This document shows positions 8,215-17,234 of a DNA stretch of 64,000 nt, piece by piece. A model generated the notes under the pieces. That model saw only the letters and a program-made list of their open reading frames with translations, had not been told where the DNA came from and made no database searches. The stretch is from Crateriforma conspicua (GTDB taxonomy: Bacteria > Planctomycetota > Planctomycetia > Pirellulales > Pirellulaceae). Location: the NCBI RefSeq assembly GCF_007752935.1, contig NZ_CP036319.1:1116001-1180000 (forward strand). The letters are read 5' to 3'. Positions within the stretch are counted from its first letter, which is position 1, and each line of letters begins with the position of its first letter. The position numbers were made by a program, and so were the translations under genes.

Positions 8215-9420
8215 TCAGGTGACCTGGCCAGCCTGCAAGATGGGTAGCATCGTGGCGACCAAAAGAAAGCCGACCAGAACAGCCATGAACAAAATGAGGG
8301 TGGGTTCCAGCATAGTGGTCAGACGAGACGTGGCGCGTTGAACCTGTTGATTATAGTCGTCCGCTAAACGGATCAGCATCTGGTCCAGTTCACCGCTTTC
8401 CTGGCCGACCGCGAAGACGCGGATGGCCAAAGGAGGAAACAAGCCTTGATCTTGAAGGGCTGCGGCAACGTCTCCACCGGCCGACAAGTCGTCGACGCAT
8501 TTGGCTAGTGTTCGGCGTAGCGATGTGTTGCGGGTGGATCGTGCAGCCAGTTGCATGCTTTCACGCAGCGGAATGCCGCTGCGCAGCAGCATTCCCAACA
8601 CCATAGCGATCCTTGCGACGTTTTGTTTGATCAGAATCGGACCGATCACCGGCAATTTCAAAACCTGGCGATCTATCCAGGTTTTGCCCCGTTCGGTCGA
8701 TAGTATCCAAACGCCGATCACCAACAACGCACCTGATGCGACCAACAGCATAAGGCCATTGTTCACCAAAAACGTGCTGATGGATTGAGCGATTCGAGTG
8801 GGCCAAGGAATCTGCGTCAGCGTTTCTTGCAAGTTTTCAAGAAGTGGTGGCAGCACCCAGGTCATCAAGAAAATCATCGCCGCGACCCCGAAGGTCAACA
8901 AAAACATCGGGTACATCAAAGCGGTCGCAACCTTGTCACCGAATTCGGCCATGCGTTGCTTCAGCTGCGCAAGTTCGTCAAGCACGGCGTCCAAGTTCCC
9001 GGCATTTTCGCCCACCTCGGCAAGACGCACGGATGCGGCGTCAAAGACATGGGGTTGCATGGCCATCGATTCGGCCAAGGAACGGCCGGCCGTCACGTCA
9101 TCGTGTATCCGGCGAAGAGCGATCCGAAGGCCACCACGATACTGGTCGGCCAAGGTGTCAACCGCTTCGTCGATGCCCATGCCGGTACGCAACAGCATGG
9201 AAAGTTCGTGGGCGGCCACCGCCCACTGGGTACGAGCACGATGTTGCCGGACGTACTGCAACCAGGACCGCTGGGCGGATTCGTCAATTGGCCGGATCGC
9301 TGTGACGGTGACGCCTTGTTGTCGCAGTGAATCACGTCCGGCCCGCGCCGATTCCGCGTGGATGCTGCCACGCAGTCGTTTGCCGTCGGTCCCCGTGCCT
9401 TGATAACCGAACACGGGCAT
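8215..9420 (-). CDS. gspF: Type II secretion inner-membrane platform protein GspF
   Basis: A 401-residue protein with two repeated T2SSF domains (about residues 70-190 and 270-395) and three membrane segments: about 165-190, 220-240, and the C-terminal end ending in 'LLVATMLPILQAG'. It shows the family motifs 'LLRTGMGIDEAVDTLADQ' and 'LLRSGIPLRESMQLAA'. GspF is the polytopic core of the assembly platform and transmits ATPase motion to the pseudopilus. Its ATG overlaps the gspE stop by one base (TAATG), so the two are translationally coupled. Confidence 0.93.
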   Translation of the reverse strand: MPVFGYQGTGTDGKRLRGSIHAESARAGRDSLRQQGVTVTAIRPIDESAQRSWLQYVRQHRARTQWAVAAHELSMLLRTGMGIDEAVDTLADQYRGGLRIALRRIHDDVTAGRSLAESMAMQPHVFDAASVRLAEVGENAGNLDAVLDELAQLKQRMAEFGDKVATALMYPMFLLTFGVAAMIFLMTWVLPPLLENLQETLTQIPWPTRIAQSISTFLVNNGLMLLVASGALLVIGVWILSTERGKTWIDRQVLKLPVIGPILIKQNVARIAMVLGMLLRSGIPLRESMQLAARSTRNTSLRRTLAKCVDDLSAGGDVAAALQDQGLFPPLAIRVFAVGQESGELDQMLIRLADDYNQQVQRATSRLTTMLEPTLILFMAVLVGFLLVATMLPILQAGQVT

Positions 9421-10991
9421 TACGTCACCACATTCCCGTCGGCATTCGGTTGATTGACGACCGTCACGCGGGCAACTTCCTGGGCCGTGGTCAAGCCTTG
9501 AGCGATTTTGTGTTGTCCGTCATCGCTAAGCAGTTGCATTCCTGCCGCCTGTGCGGAATCGCGGATCGTGCGGGCGCCGCTGCGGTCTTGGATATGTCGT
9601 CGAATGATTTCATCGACGACCAACAGTTCGAAAATGCCGATTCGACCACTGTATCCGGTCTGGCGACATTGGGAACAGCCGTTTGCGCTGACCGGTTCTG
9701 GTTCACCACCGGGCATCGTCCGGCCAGCAGTTGTTTTACAATGTGGGCACAATGTGCGAACCAAACGTTGTGCCAGAGATCCGACAAGGGAACTGGCCAA
9801 CAAGTAAGGCTGGACGCCAAGGTCCAGCATTCGGGTGATTGCGCTGGCTGCATCGTTGGTGTGCAGCGTGCTGAAAACCAAATGGCCGGTCAGCGATGCC
9901 TGGATAGCCATGGTCGCAGTTTCCTGGTCGCGAATTTCTCCTACCATGATCACGTCGGGATCCTGACGCAGCAGACTTCGCAGCCCCGAGGCGAACGTCA
10001 TCCCTTTCTTTTCATTAATCTGTGTTTGGCTGATCCCGGGAAGTTGATACTCGATCGGATCTTCGAGCGTCAGAATGTTGGTTTCCGATGAATTCAGCGT
10101 TTGAAGCGCACCATACAGGGTCGTGCTTTTGCCGCTTCCCGTTGGTCCGGTCACCAGGATTAATCCATGATCCACGGAGATAAGTTGTTGCCATTGCTGC
10201 AGCATGGCCGGTGGCATGCCAAGTTCATCCAGCGTGTAACGACGCACGCTTTTGTCCAGCAGTCGAATGACGATGCGTTCGCTGTGGCTGGTCGGTAGTG
10301 ACGCGATTCGCAAGTCGACATTGCGATCGCCAAGGGTCACCGTTGCGCGTCCATCTTGCGGCAGTCGTTTTTCCGCGATGTTCATTCGACCCAGGACTTT
10401 GATCCGGCTGATCACTTCTTCCTGAATTGATTTTGGCACTTCCACTACATCAAACATCACGCCATCGATGCGTTGTCGGATTTGTAGGCGGTCATCCCGA
10501 GGCTGGATGTGCAGATCCGAAGCACCCGCGACGACGGCATCGAACAGTAATTGGTTGACCAACTGGATGACCGGAGGCCGACGGTCGCTGTCCAACAAGT
10601 CTTCGGGGCGGATGCTGGTACCGATGGTCGGTTCGCCGACACGCTGGGTATCGATGGAATGCAGCAAGTGTCGAGCGTCGCGATCGCGTTGCGCGTAGGC
10701 TTGATCGATCTTGGCCGCGACGACATCAGCGTCACAACGAATCGGTTGCACCGCAGTTCGCAGACGCCGAGCCACGATATCGCACTGCGGCAAGGATCGT
10801 TGGTCGCCGATCGCCAATAGCAACCCGGCTGATGTTTCTGCCGAACCCGACGCTGTGGGGCGAACACCAATGATCTTGTGCCGTCGGGCGTGTTGGATCG
10901 GAATGCGATCCAAGAATACGGGGTCGCCGTCGAAACGATCGAGCGAATCTTCGAAGCTCAGTTGGTCGAAAGGCAACACCGACAGAAGCAC
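9420..10991 (-). CDS. gspE: Type II secretion ATPase GspE
   Basis: A 523-residue hexameric ATPase. The Walker A motif GPTGSGKST is at about residues 282-290, the Walker B/Asp-box region 'DPDVIMVGEIRD' at about 344-355, and a His-box 'STLHTNDAA' follows. A complete four-cysteine zinc site (CxxC at 415/418 and 439/442) is the hallmark of GspE and PilB-type assembly ATPases. The N-terminal ~130 residues form the N1E domain that contacts GspL. The start is a GTG at 10991. The gene lies 55 bases downstream of gspD. Confidence 0.93.
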   Translation of the reverse strand: MLLSVLPFDQLSFEDSLDRFDGDPVFLDRIPIQHARRHKIIGVRPTASGSAETSAGLLLAIGDQRSLPQCDIVARRLRTAVQPIRCDADVVAAKIDQAYAQRDRDARHLLHSIDTQRVGEPTIGTSIRPEDLLDSDRRPPVIQLVNQLLFDAVVAGASDLHIQPRDDRLQIRQRIDGVMFDVVEVPKSIQEEVISRIKVLGRMNIAEKRLPQDGRATVTLGDRNVDLRIASLPTSHSERIVIRLLDKSVRRYTLDELGMPPAMLQQWQQLISVDHGLILVTGPTGSGKSTTLYGALQTLNSSETNILTLEDPIEYQLPGISQTQINEKKGMTFASGLRSLLRQDPDVIMVGEIRDQETATMAIQASLTGHLVFSTLHTNDAASAITRMLDLGVQPYLLASSLVGSLAQRLVRTLCPHCKTTAGRTMPGGEPEPVSANGCSQCRQTGYSGRIGIFELLVVDEIIRRHIQDRSGARTIRDSAQAAGMQLLSDDGQHKIAQGLTTAQEVARVTVVNQPNADGNVVT

Positions 10992-11046
10992 CGGTTCATG
11001 AATCGTTGGGTCATTGCGGCCGGAAGCGATGGATAGAGTCCGCCGT

Positions 11047-13584
11047 TTATGGGATCAGTTCAGGCCGGCTGGACGGATAGTCACCGGGCAAACACTGTTC
11101 GCTTAGTTCATTTTGCGACAGATACTTCAGGTCCGCAAACCGCGAATCTCGCAACACGATGGGGCGAATGAACAGAAAGAAGGATGTGGTCGAATATCCG
11201 TCGTCGGTGCGACTGGTCAATTCCCGGATAACGGGAATCTTTTCAGCCCATGGGATTCCGGCAAAGTTGTGGGCTTCGCTGGTTCGTTTCAGGCCCCCCA
11301 CCACCACGGTTTTGCCGCTGGGGATGGTGACGATACTTCCGACGCGATCAATCTGGCGTGGCGGGGGAAGCCCGTCGGCACCCTGTCCGGAAAAGGTGCT
11401 GAATTCGACATCGAATTCGAGCTGCAAATGATCGTCTTCGTTGATGTGCGGTGTGACGGTGATGATCGTCCCGGCCGTCTGGTCGCCTCCCAAGCTGGTC
11501 GTCGCAACCGTGTCCGATGCGTTGACACTGGCAAAGGGAACGCTGACCACGCTTTCCAGTGTACCGGTGCTGTTGTCATTGACCAGGATCTTGGGTGCCG
11601 CCAAGACGCGTGATCGTTCGTGCTGAGCGAGTGCACGCACAACGACATCGGCGACTTCGGGGTCGATCAACGTTCCATTGAATCCCAGCCCCGGAATGAT
11701 GCGCAGGGCTCCTGTGTCCGGATTGACTTCACTTAGGCCAAAAGAACTGAACTTGAACAAACGCTTGATGCCTTCGCGGTCACCGACGGACACTTCCACC
11801 CCCAAGGTGTAATCATCCGACGTGCTGACGGCGATGACTTTCGCTTCGATCAAAACCTGGGGACGTCGTTGGTCCAACGATTCGATCAGCTTGGCATACA
11901 TCGGCTGGACGCCGGCGGGCGCGAAGACGATCAGACTGTTGGTCGATACATCGGCCGATACTCTGGCTCCGCCCGGCAGCGTGGCCACGCCGCCACCGGC
12001 CAGATAGCCACCAGCGGTTTCGACGCCTGACGCGAATCCACGTGCCATGCCGTTGGCCTGCGGACCGGCGGCAAGGGTCGGTTGTGCCAACGGATTGTTG
12101 GTGGTGGGGGAGTCTTGGTCGAACCGAGATCCACTGGCCGGCGGCAGCGGCAGTGAAGTCATTGGGACGGTTTGTCCCGTCGCAGTCGCCAGGGGCGAAA
12201 CCAAATTCGGTCCGGCCAATCCCATTGGCGTCACCGCGTTAAACGCGGTCGGCGCGATTCCGCCAAACGGCCCAAAGCCGGAAGCGGTTGCATAGGGGCC
12301 TGCGCCGACCGCCTCCTGCAACGCCAGCAGTGAGTAAAGGACGTCGATCGCGCTTGCGTTTTTCAGCTTGTAGAATTGAATCGGGCTGCCATCGCTTTCG
12401 ACAGCTTGGTCCAACTGTTCGATCAAATCGGCAATTTGGCGATGGACATCACTGCTGGCACGAACGATCAGCAGATTGCCTTCTTCATCCACCGTTGATT
12501 GATAGGCCGATTCGCTATCGTTGGGCGGTTCGATGAAGCCGCCAATCAGTTTGTCGATTCGCTGCGCCGAGGTATTGCGGATTCGATAGACCGACGTTGT
12601 CACTCCCAAGGCGACGTCCAGACGCTTCAACAGCGATTCGGCCTTTTGAACCACTGCGGTGGAGCCCGCGACGATGATGCGATTGCCCAGCGGCTGTGGG
12701 ATGATTTGGATCTGTCGCGTATCAATGTCGTTGTCGCCGGACGTCTTCAGCAATCCAATGACCTGTTCGCTCAATCGATCCGATGATTGATGTTTGGCTT
12801 CGTACAACAGGAATCCGGCCGAACCCGCCGGCTTGTCGATCAGGGTGATCAAATCCGTCAAGGTTTCGATGGCCGCGGCATAGTCGGTCACGATCAGAGT
12901 GTTCGAACCGGGAACGGCCGAAAGGTTGGCTGATGTGCCGCTGAGAAAGGGTTGCAGAACTTGAGTGACCGATTCGGCGCTCAAGTTTTCAAGCACGAAC
13001 ACCTGGGTGATCGGAGTGGCCGGATTGGTTGGCGACACGACCCGCGGTGATGCATCGGCCGGGGCCGACTGCAAAGGCGGATTGATCGTGACGGGATCGG
13101 CGATCGAAGTGGCTGGCCCACGGATCCCCGGTTGAACTTGAGAAACCGACGTCATTTGGTCGGCGGGAATGATCCGCTTCCATCCGGTTCTGGGGTCTTC
13201 GATCAGGACCAATTGTTCGGTCCGCAACACATTGCCCAACAGAATCGGCAGTGAACTGACCGGTAGGGTGCCGGGAGATCGCACCGTCACCTTTCGGGCC
13301 GCGATGGCATCGTCGTATTCGATACGCAAATTCAGACGACCGGCGATGTACCCGATCAACGCGTCAAGCGGGACGGTACCGTCCAGGTTCAATTCAACAT
13401 CGGGGCCGGGGGTGTCCACGACCACGGGCCGCGGTAGTTCCTGTTCCTGGCTCTGCAATCTCGAACCCCAGGCACCGATCCAAAACAGGATCGTCGCGGC
13501 CACGAAAACCAGCGACGGCTTTCCCCGGTGCGCCCCGCGCAAACCGTCAGCGACGTGTCGGTGGGTTGTGGCTGGAAAGGTCAC
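11047..13584 (-). CDS. gspD: Type II secretion outer-membrane secretin GspD
   Basis: An 845-residue protein starting with GTG. A signal anchor or signal peptide (about residues 24-45) precedes an N0 domain ('VPLDALIGYIAGRLNLRIEYDD'), N1-N3 ring-building modules and a Gly/Pro/Ala-rich insertion (about 470-530). The secretin core follows, with 'RPQVLIEAKVIAVSTSDDYTLG', 'AGTIITVTPHI' and 'VPSGKTVVVGGL'-like elements (here 'IPSGKTVVVGGLKRT'), ending in 'FFLFIRPIVLRD'. It forms the outer-membrane channel. It is the first gene of the T2SS operon, and the 109 bases upstream probably hold the promoter. Confidence 0.92.
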   Translation of the reverse strand: MTFPATTHRHVADGLRGAHRGKPSLVFVAATILFWIGAWGSRLQSQEQELPRPVVVDTPGPDVELNLDGTVPLDALIGYIAGRLNLRIEYDDAIAARKVTVRSPGTLPVSSLPILLGNVLRTEQLVLIEDPRTGWKRIIPADQMTSVSQVQPGIRGPATSIADPVTINPPLQSAPADASPRVVSPTNPATPITQVFVLENLSAESVTQVLQPFLSGTSANLSAVPGSNTLIVTDYAAAIETLTDLITLIDKPAGSAGFLLYEAKHQSSDRLSEQVIGLLKTSGDNDIDTRQIQIIPQPLGNRIIVAGSTAVVQKAESLLKRLDVALGVTTSVYRIRNTSAQRIDKLIGGFIEPPNDSESAYQSTVDEEGNLLIVRASSDVHRQIADLIEQLDQAVESDGSPIQFYKLKNASAIDVLYSLLALQEAVGAGPYATASGFGPFGGIAPTAFNAVTPMGLAGPNLVSPLATATGQTVPMTSLPLPPASGSRFDQDSPTTNNPLAQPTLAAGPQANGMARGFASGVETAGGYLAGGGVATLPGGARVSADVSTNSLIVFAPAGVQPMYAKLIESLDQRRPQVLIEAKVIAVSTSDDYTLGVEVSVGDREGIKRLFKFSSFGLSEVNPDTGALRIIPGLGFNGTLIDPEVADVVVRALAQHERSRVLAAPKILVNDNSTGTLESVVSVPFASVNASDTVATTSLGGDQTAGTIITVTPHINEDDHLQLEFDVEFSTFSGQGADGLPPPRQIDRVGSIVTIPSGKTVVVGGLKRTSEAHNFAGIPWAEKIPVIRELTSRTDDGYSTTSFFLFIRPIVLRDSRFADLKYLSQNELSEQCLPGDYPSSRPELIP

Positions 13585-13693
13585 AAACGGACGCCGCGAT
13601 CGAAGGTAGGGATGTCAACGTATGGATGTCCACTACCAAGTCGGGACTTGCGGCGTCAACGTGTGGTTTTCCGCAGCCGCCAAGCCAAGCTCG

Positions 13694-15166
13694 TCAAGCC
13701 AAGAACCCGATCGGTGCCGATGATCCGCCGCTGGCGTAGAAATTCCGGATGTTGGGCAGAACGTCTTGCAGCGTTTGGTTGTTGGGAATGCCGAACCACA
13801 TTGCCAGTTCGGCGTTGTACTCATCCACCGATGTCGTTGGAATCAAACGCCCGCGACCGACATCCAAGTCATTGTTCAGTGCCAGCGATTCGGGATAGTC
13901 ACCGTAGGTGTTGCCGCCCCGGACCGCACCCCCGATCACGAAATGGTTGCCGCCCCACGCGTGATCGCTGCCGTTGCCGTTGGAGGACAGTGTCCGGGCA
14001 AAGTCGGATGCGGTGAAAGTGGTCACGCAATCGGCGACCCCCAATTCTTCGGTTGCGCGATAGAACGCGTGCAATGCTTGGCTGACTTGCGGCAGCATGG
14101 CGGCTTGATTGTCGATCACTTCGTCGTGGTGATCCCAGCCACCGGCGGACACGAAAAAGATCTGCCGTCCTTGTCCCAGCGTCTGGCGGCCGGCGATGGT
14201 TTTGGCCACCATCTCCAGGTTCTCGGCAAGGCGATTTTCGGCGGGAAAGGTCGTGTTCAAGGTAACGTCGGTGGCCGAATTGAATGCATCGGCGGCGTCG
14301 ATGCTGACACGCTTGGTTTTTGCCAAAGTTTGCTGCAGCAGATCGCTGTAGATTTGCCCCAATTCACTGTCGGCGGTGGACGGATACATGTGATCGATGA
14401 CACGCCGGTAAACGCGGTCGCGTGCGTTGTTGTTCCCATACCCGTACAACGGTGTGGCACCACTGGTGTTGACCACGTAGGGAACGATTTGCCCGCCGGT
14501 TTGAAACACGTTCAGTGAACCCAACGCGATGTTCATCGCGATGTTGGGATTGTCATTGGTGGTGGCGTTCAAAATGTCCGCCATGCGTCCACCCCATCCG
14601 GTGACTTGTGAACGAGATTGGGGAACGGACGTTTGCCAATGCTTGATCAGGTCGCTGTGTGAAAACAAACCCAACGGCAATTTGACGGTCGAGTAGTTGG
14701 ACTTGTCGGTGGGGAACACCAAGCTGCCGACGTTGGCGACCACGGCCGCATTGCCTTCGTTGTACAGCGTCTGGATTTCCGGCATTCCGGGGTGAATGCC
14801 CAGTGTGCGTCCGCCGGGTGATGACGAGTCCGTGGGGATCGAAAGCAGGTCTTCGCGCGGCAGCGCCAGGTTGGTGCGGATACCGGCGTACGCATCGTAT
14901 TCGCTTTGCACGTGCGGCGTGATCATGTTGTAGCTGTCGACACCGCCCAGCAAAAACACACACACCAATGCTTTGTAATCCGACCCACCGGTGGTATCCG
15001 CCGCGACCGATTGCGTCAGTTGCAAATTCAGGATCTGGGACAGAATTGCCGTCGATGAAAGTGACGCGCAACCGCCCGACCATTTCAGGAAATTGCGGCG
15101 TGACAGTGGATCCAGCTGAAAAGAATTCATACTGGACAGGGTGGCTTCGCGGCTTTGGCGTTTCAT
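13694..15166 (-). CDS. DUF1501 family protein (Tat-exported)
   Basis: A 490-residue member of the DUF1501 family (alkaline-phosphatase/sulfatase-like fold), greatly expanded in planctomycetes. A twin-arginine signal 'SRRNFLKWSGG' is near residue 23-33, followed by a hydrophobic segment. Family motifs include 'FLLGGVDSYNM', 'LGIHPGMPEI', 'FFVSAGGWDHHDEV', 'FTASDFARTL' and 'SDHAWGGNHFVIGG'. The start could be the ATG at 15166 or at 15130; neither has a Shine-Dalgarno sequence. It follows the DUF1800 gene by 73 bases on the same strand, the usual pairing. The biochemical role of these pairs is not established. Confidence 0.9.
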   Translation of the reverse strand: MKRQSREATLSSMNSFQLDPLSRRNFLKWSGGCASLSSTAILSQILNLQLTQSVAADTTGGSDYKALVCVFLLGGVDSYNMITPHVQSEYDAYAGIRTNLALPREDLLSIPTDSSSPGGRTLGIHPGMPEIQTLYNEGNAAVVANVGSLVFPTDKSNYSTVKLPLGLFSHSDLIKHWQTSVPQSRSQVTGWGGRMADILNATTNDNPNIAMNIALGSLNVFQTGGQIVPYVVNTSGATPLYGYGNNNARDRVYRRVIDHMYPSTADSELGQIYSDLLQQTLAKTKRVSIDAADAFNSATDVTLNTTFPAENRLAENLEMVAKTIAGRQTLGQGRQIFFVSAGGWDHHDEVIDNQAAMLPQVSQALHAFYRATEELGVADCVTTFTASDFARTLSSNGNGSDHAWGGNHFVIGGAVRGGNTYGDYPESLALNNDLDVGRGRLIPTTSVDEYNAELAMWFGIPNNQTLQDVLPNIRNFYASGGSSAPIGFLA

Positions 15167-15239
15167 GGCGGGCAAACTGAAAAGAAGAAGACGAGAAGAA
15201 CGGCAGGAGCGATAAGCCGCGTGGGTGAACGGGGATGAC

Positions 15240-17039
15240 TTATTCGACAATCATCCCGGCGGGAGACATCAGCACGGACAGAATCGCACCTCGTGTCCGT
15301 TGTTCGACATTGGTTTCCTGTTGCAATGCGTCGACCAACGCTTCGCGAAACTCATTGGTCATCGTTCCCGCGCACAGTGTCATGTCCAAGTGTTTGGCCA
15401 AGCCCACCGGATCTTCACCCAGTGTTTCCTCCACCGAAAAATCCATCGGCAAATCGACATCGTGGCGGCCCGCCTTTTCGTTGTTCACCGCGGTGTAATC
15501 GGCATTGGCATCGGCAACGTCGCCACGAATGCGGTTGGCCATTCGGTTGGCGACGACGGCATCGAACAGTTGAAATTCCGGAGCGTAGATACTGCCGTTG
15601 GGGATTCGCGATGATGCCTGATAGGCGGTGATCGGACCGGCCGGTTGGAAATCGGGCAGGTAAAAGTTGAAAACGCTGGGCGATCGATAAGGGGCTTGAA
15701 CCCAGTTGTAATCCAACGCGGGCAAGCGATACCAACCATCGGGTTCGGGAGAACTGAATCGACGCAGGAAGCCCGCGTACATCACCACCGGTTCGGCCAA
15801 CCGACTGCGTTCGGTCCCGGTCGGTCGAACGATGATTCGGACGGGACGACGGCTGCGCGATACACGAATCGAATTCCAACACTCGCGGTCCAGCAGGATG
15901 GCTTTGATGACCGCCTTCATGTCGCCTTTGACACCTTGGCCGTTGTCATTGAAGACCGCCGCGACCCGACCCAAGTATGCGCGGGAGGGATTGGACCGAA
16001 CCAATCGCTGGATCAACAAGCGGCTGATGAAAGGCGCGACATTCGGATGGGCGTACAGATTGTCCAATCCCGCATTGATGTCCGCGACGCCGTTGGGATT
16101 GGCGGGCAAGGTGACGCCGTTTAGCAGTGTCTTGGGATCCTGGTCGTGCGAACCGTCGAACATCATCATCGGGTTGTGCAGGTCGCGGCGTCCGTTGGTG
16201 ATGGTCCGGCTGCCTGCGAACGTCAGTCCCGTAAACAAACGGGCAAACGCTTTGATGGTTTCGTTGTCGTAGGTCGGGATATCGTTGCCTTCGGCGTCGA
16301 CTTTCAATTGGCCATCGGAATCCATTTCGTACAGGCCGATTGAAAACAACTGCATGATTTCGCGGGCGTAGTTTTCATCCGGAAAAACCCCTTTCGATGG
16401 GTCCCCCTTCTTGTTCCGCAGGTGACTCAGGTACGTGCCCATGACGGGGCTGTAGGTCACGTCCCCCAGCACTTCGCGGTAAGTGTCGTCGCTATTTTCC
16501 AACAGCATGTCGTAGTAATTCGACAGCCCCAGCCAGTCGGCATTCTGGTTGTTATCCAAACCGCGGTTGTTGAATCCCGCCCCCTGGTTGCTGATCACAC
16601 AGATTTGAATCAACGCCCAGGCGATTCGTTGCTTCAATTGATCCGGGGCGGTGATCGCGATGTGCCACCATGCGTGGTCGCGATAGCGAGTGATGTTCAC
16701 CCCGTCTTCGTTCTCCGCCCAGCCGTCGGCCGCCATCATCGCTCGAGCGGTGGCAACGTGAGATGTGGGCTCCATCGCAAATTGATCATCGATCCATTCT
16801 TCCGCGGCGGCGGTGACGCCGATCTGGCGCATCCGCATTGTCATCGCGTCGATCTCGTCCTGAGTTGGGCCGAAGGTGGCACGCTGCAGAAACTGAGTCG
16901 CCCGCACGCGGACCATCACATCGATCATCTCGTTGCGACTGAAGACTTCGAAATCACCACCGTGGGCGGAGGTGCCGTCGAGGCAAGACATGACGGCGGT
17001 CAAAAAAATGACACACCGAACGCCGAGTCGCATCGCCAT
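15240..17039 (-). CDS. DUF1800 family protein
   Basis: A 599-residue protein with an N-terminal signal peptide (hydrophobic core about residues 5-20, cleavage near 'TSAHG') and the DUF1800 signature 'RATQFLQRATFGPTQDEIDAM'. Later conserved stretches include 'ARAMMAADGWAENEDG', 'NYAREIMQLFSIGLYEMD' and 'YDNETIKAFARLFTGLTF'. The ATG at 17039 is preceded by GGAGAG, a rare good ribosome site here; a second ATG at 17033 is possible. DUF1800 and DUF1501 genes are typically neighbours and probably act together at the envelope or outside. The nearby T2SS makes export by that route conceivable, but nothing in the sequence proves it. Confidence 0.9.
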   Translation of the reverse strand: MAMRLGVRCVIFLTAVMSCLDGTSAHGGDFEVFSRNEMIDVMVRVRATQFLQRATFGPTQDEIDAMTMRMRQIGVTAAAEEWIDDQFAMEPTSHVATARAMMAADGWAENEDGVNITRYRDHAWWHIAITAPDQLKQRIAWALIQICVISNQGAGFNNRGLDNNQNADWLGLSNYYDMLLENSDDTYREVLGDVTYSPVMGTYLSHLRNKKGDPSKGVFPDENYAREIMQLFSIGLYEMDSDGQLKVDAEGNDIPTYDNETIKAFARLFTGLTFAGSRTITNGRRDLHNPMMMFDGSHDQDPKTLLNGVTLPANPNGVADINAGLDNLYAHPNVAPFISRLLIQRLVRSNPSRAYLGRVAAVFNDNGQGVKGDMKAVIKAILLDRECWNSIRVSRSRRPVRIIVRPTGTERSRLAEPVVMYAGFLRRFSSPEPDGWYRLPALDYNWVQAPYRSPSVFNFYLPDFQPAGPITAYQASSRIPNGSIYAPEFQLFDAVVANRMANRIRGDVADANADYTAVNNEKAGRHDVDLPMDFSVEETLGEDPVGLAKHLDMTLCAGTMTNEFREALVDALQQETNVEQRTRGAILSVLMSPAGMIVE

Positions 17040-17234
17040 GCGTCTCTCCGGTAAAGCAGACAAGGAGTAGATCAGAGGAAAAGTGGACCGCCCATCGTCC
17101 AGAGCTCATTGCCCCACATCCAGCGGAACATGCGCCGAAGTGAAAACAGCGGCGGCAAGCCAAAAGTACCCAGCCAATAAGGTTGGTGAGTTGGCCCTTG
17201 GGCGGTTTCACCGTAGCTGTGGACTATTTTGTCG

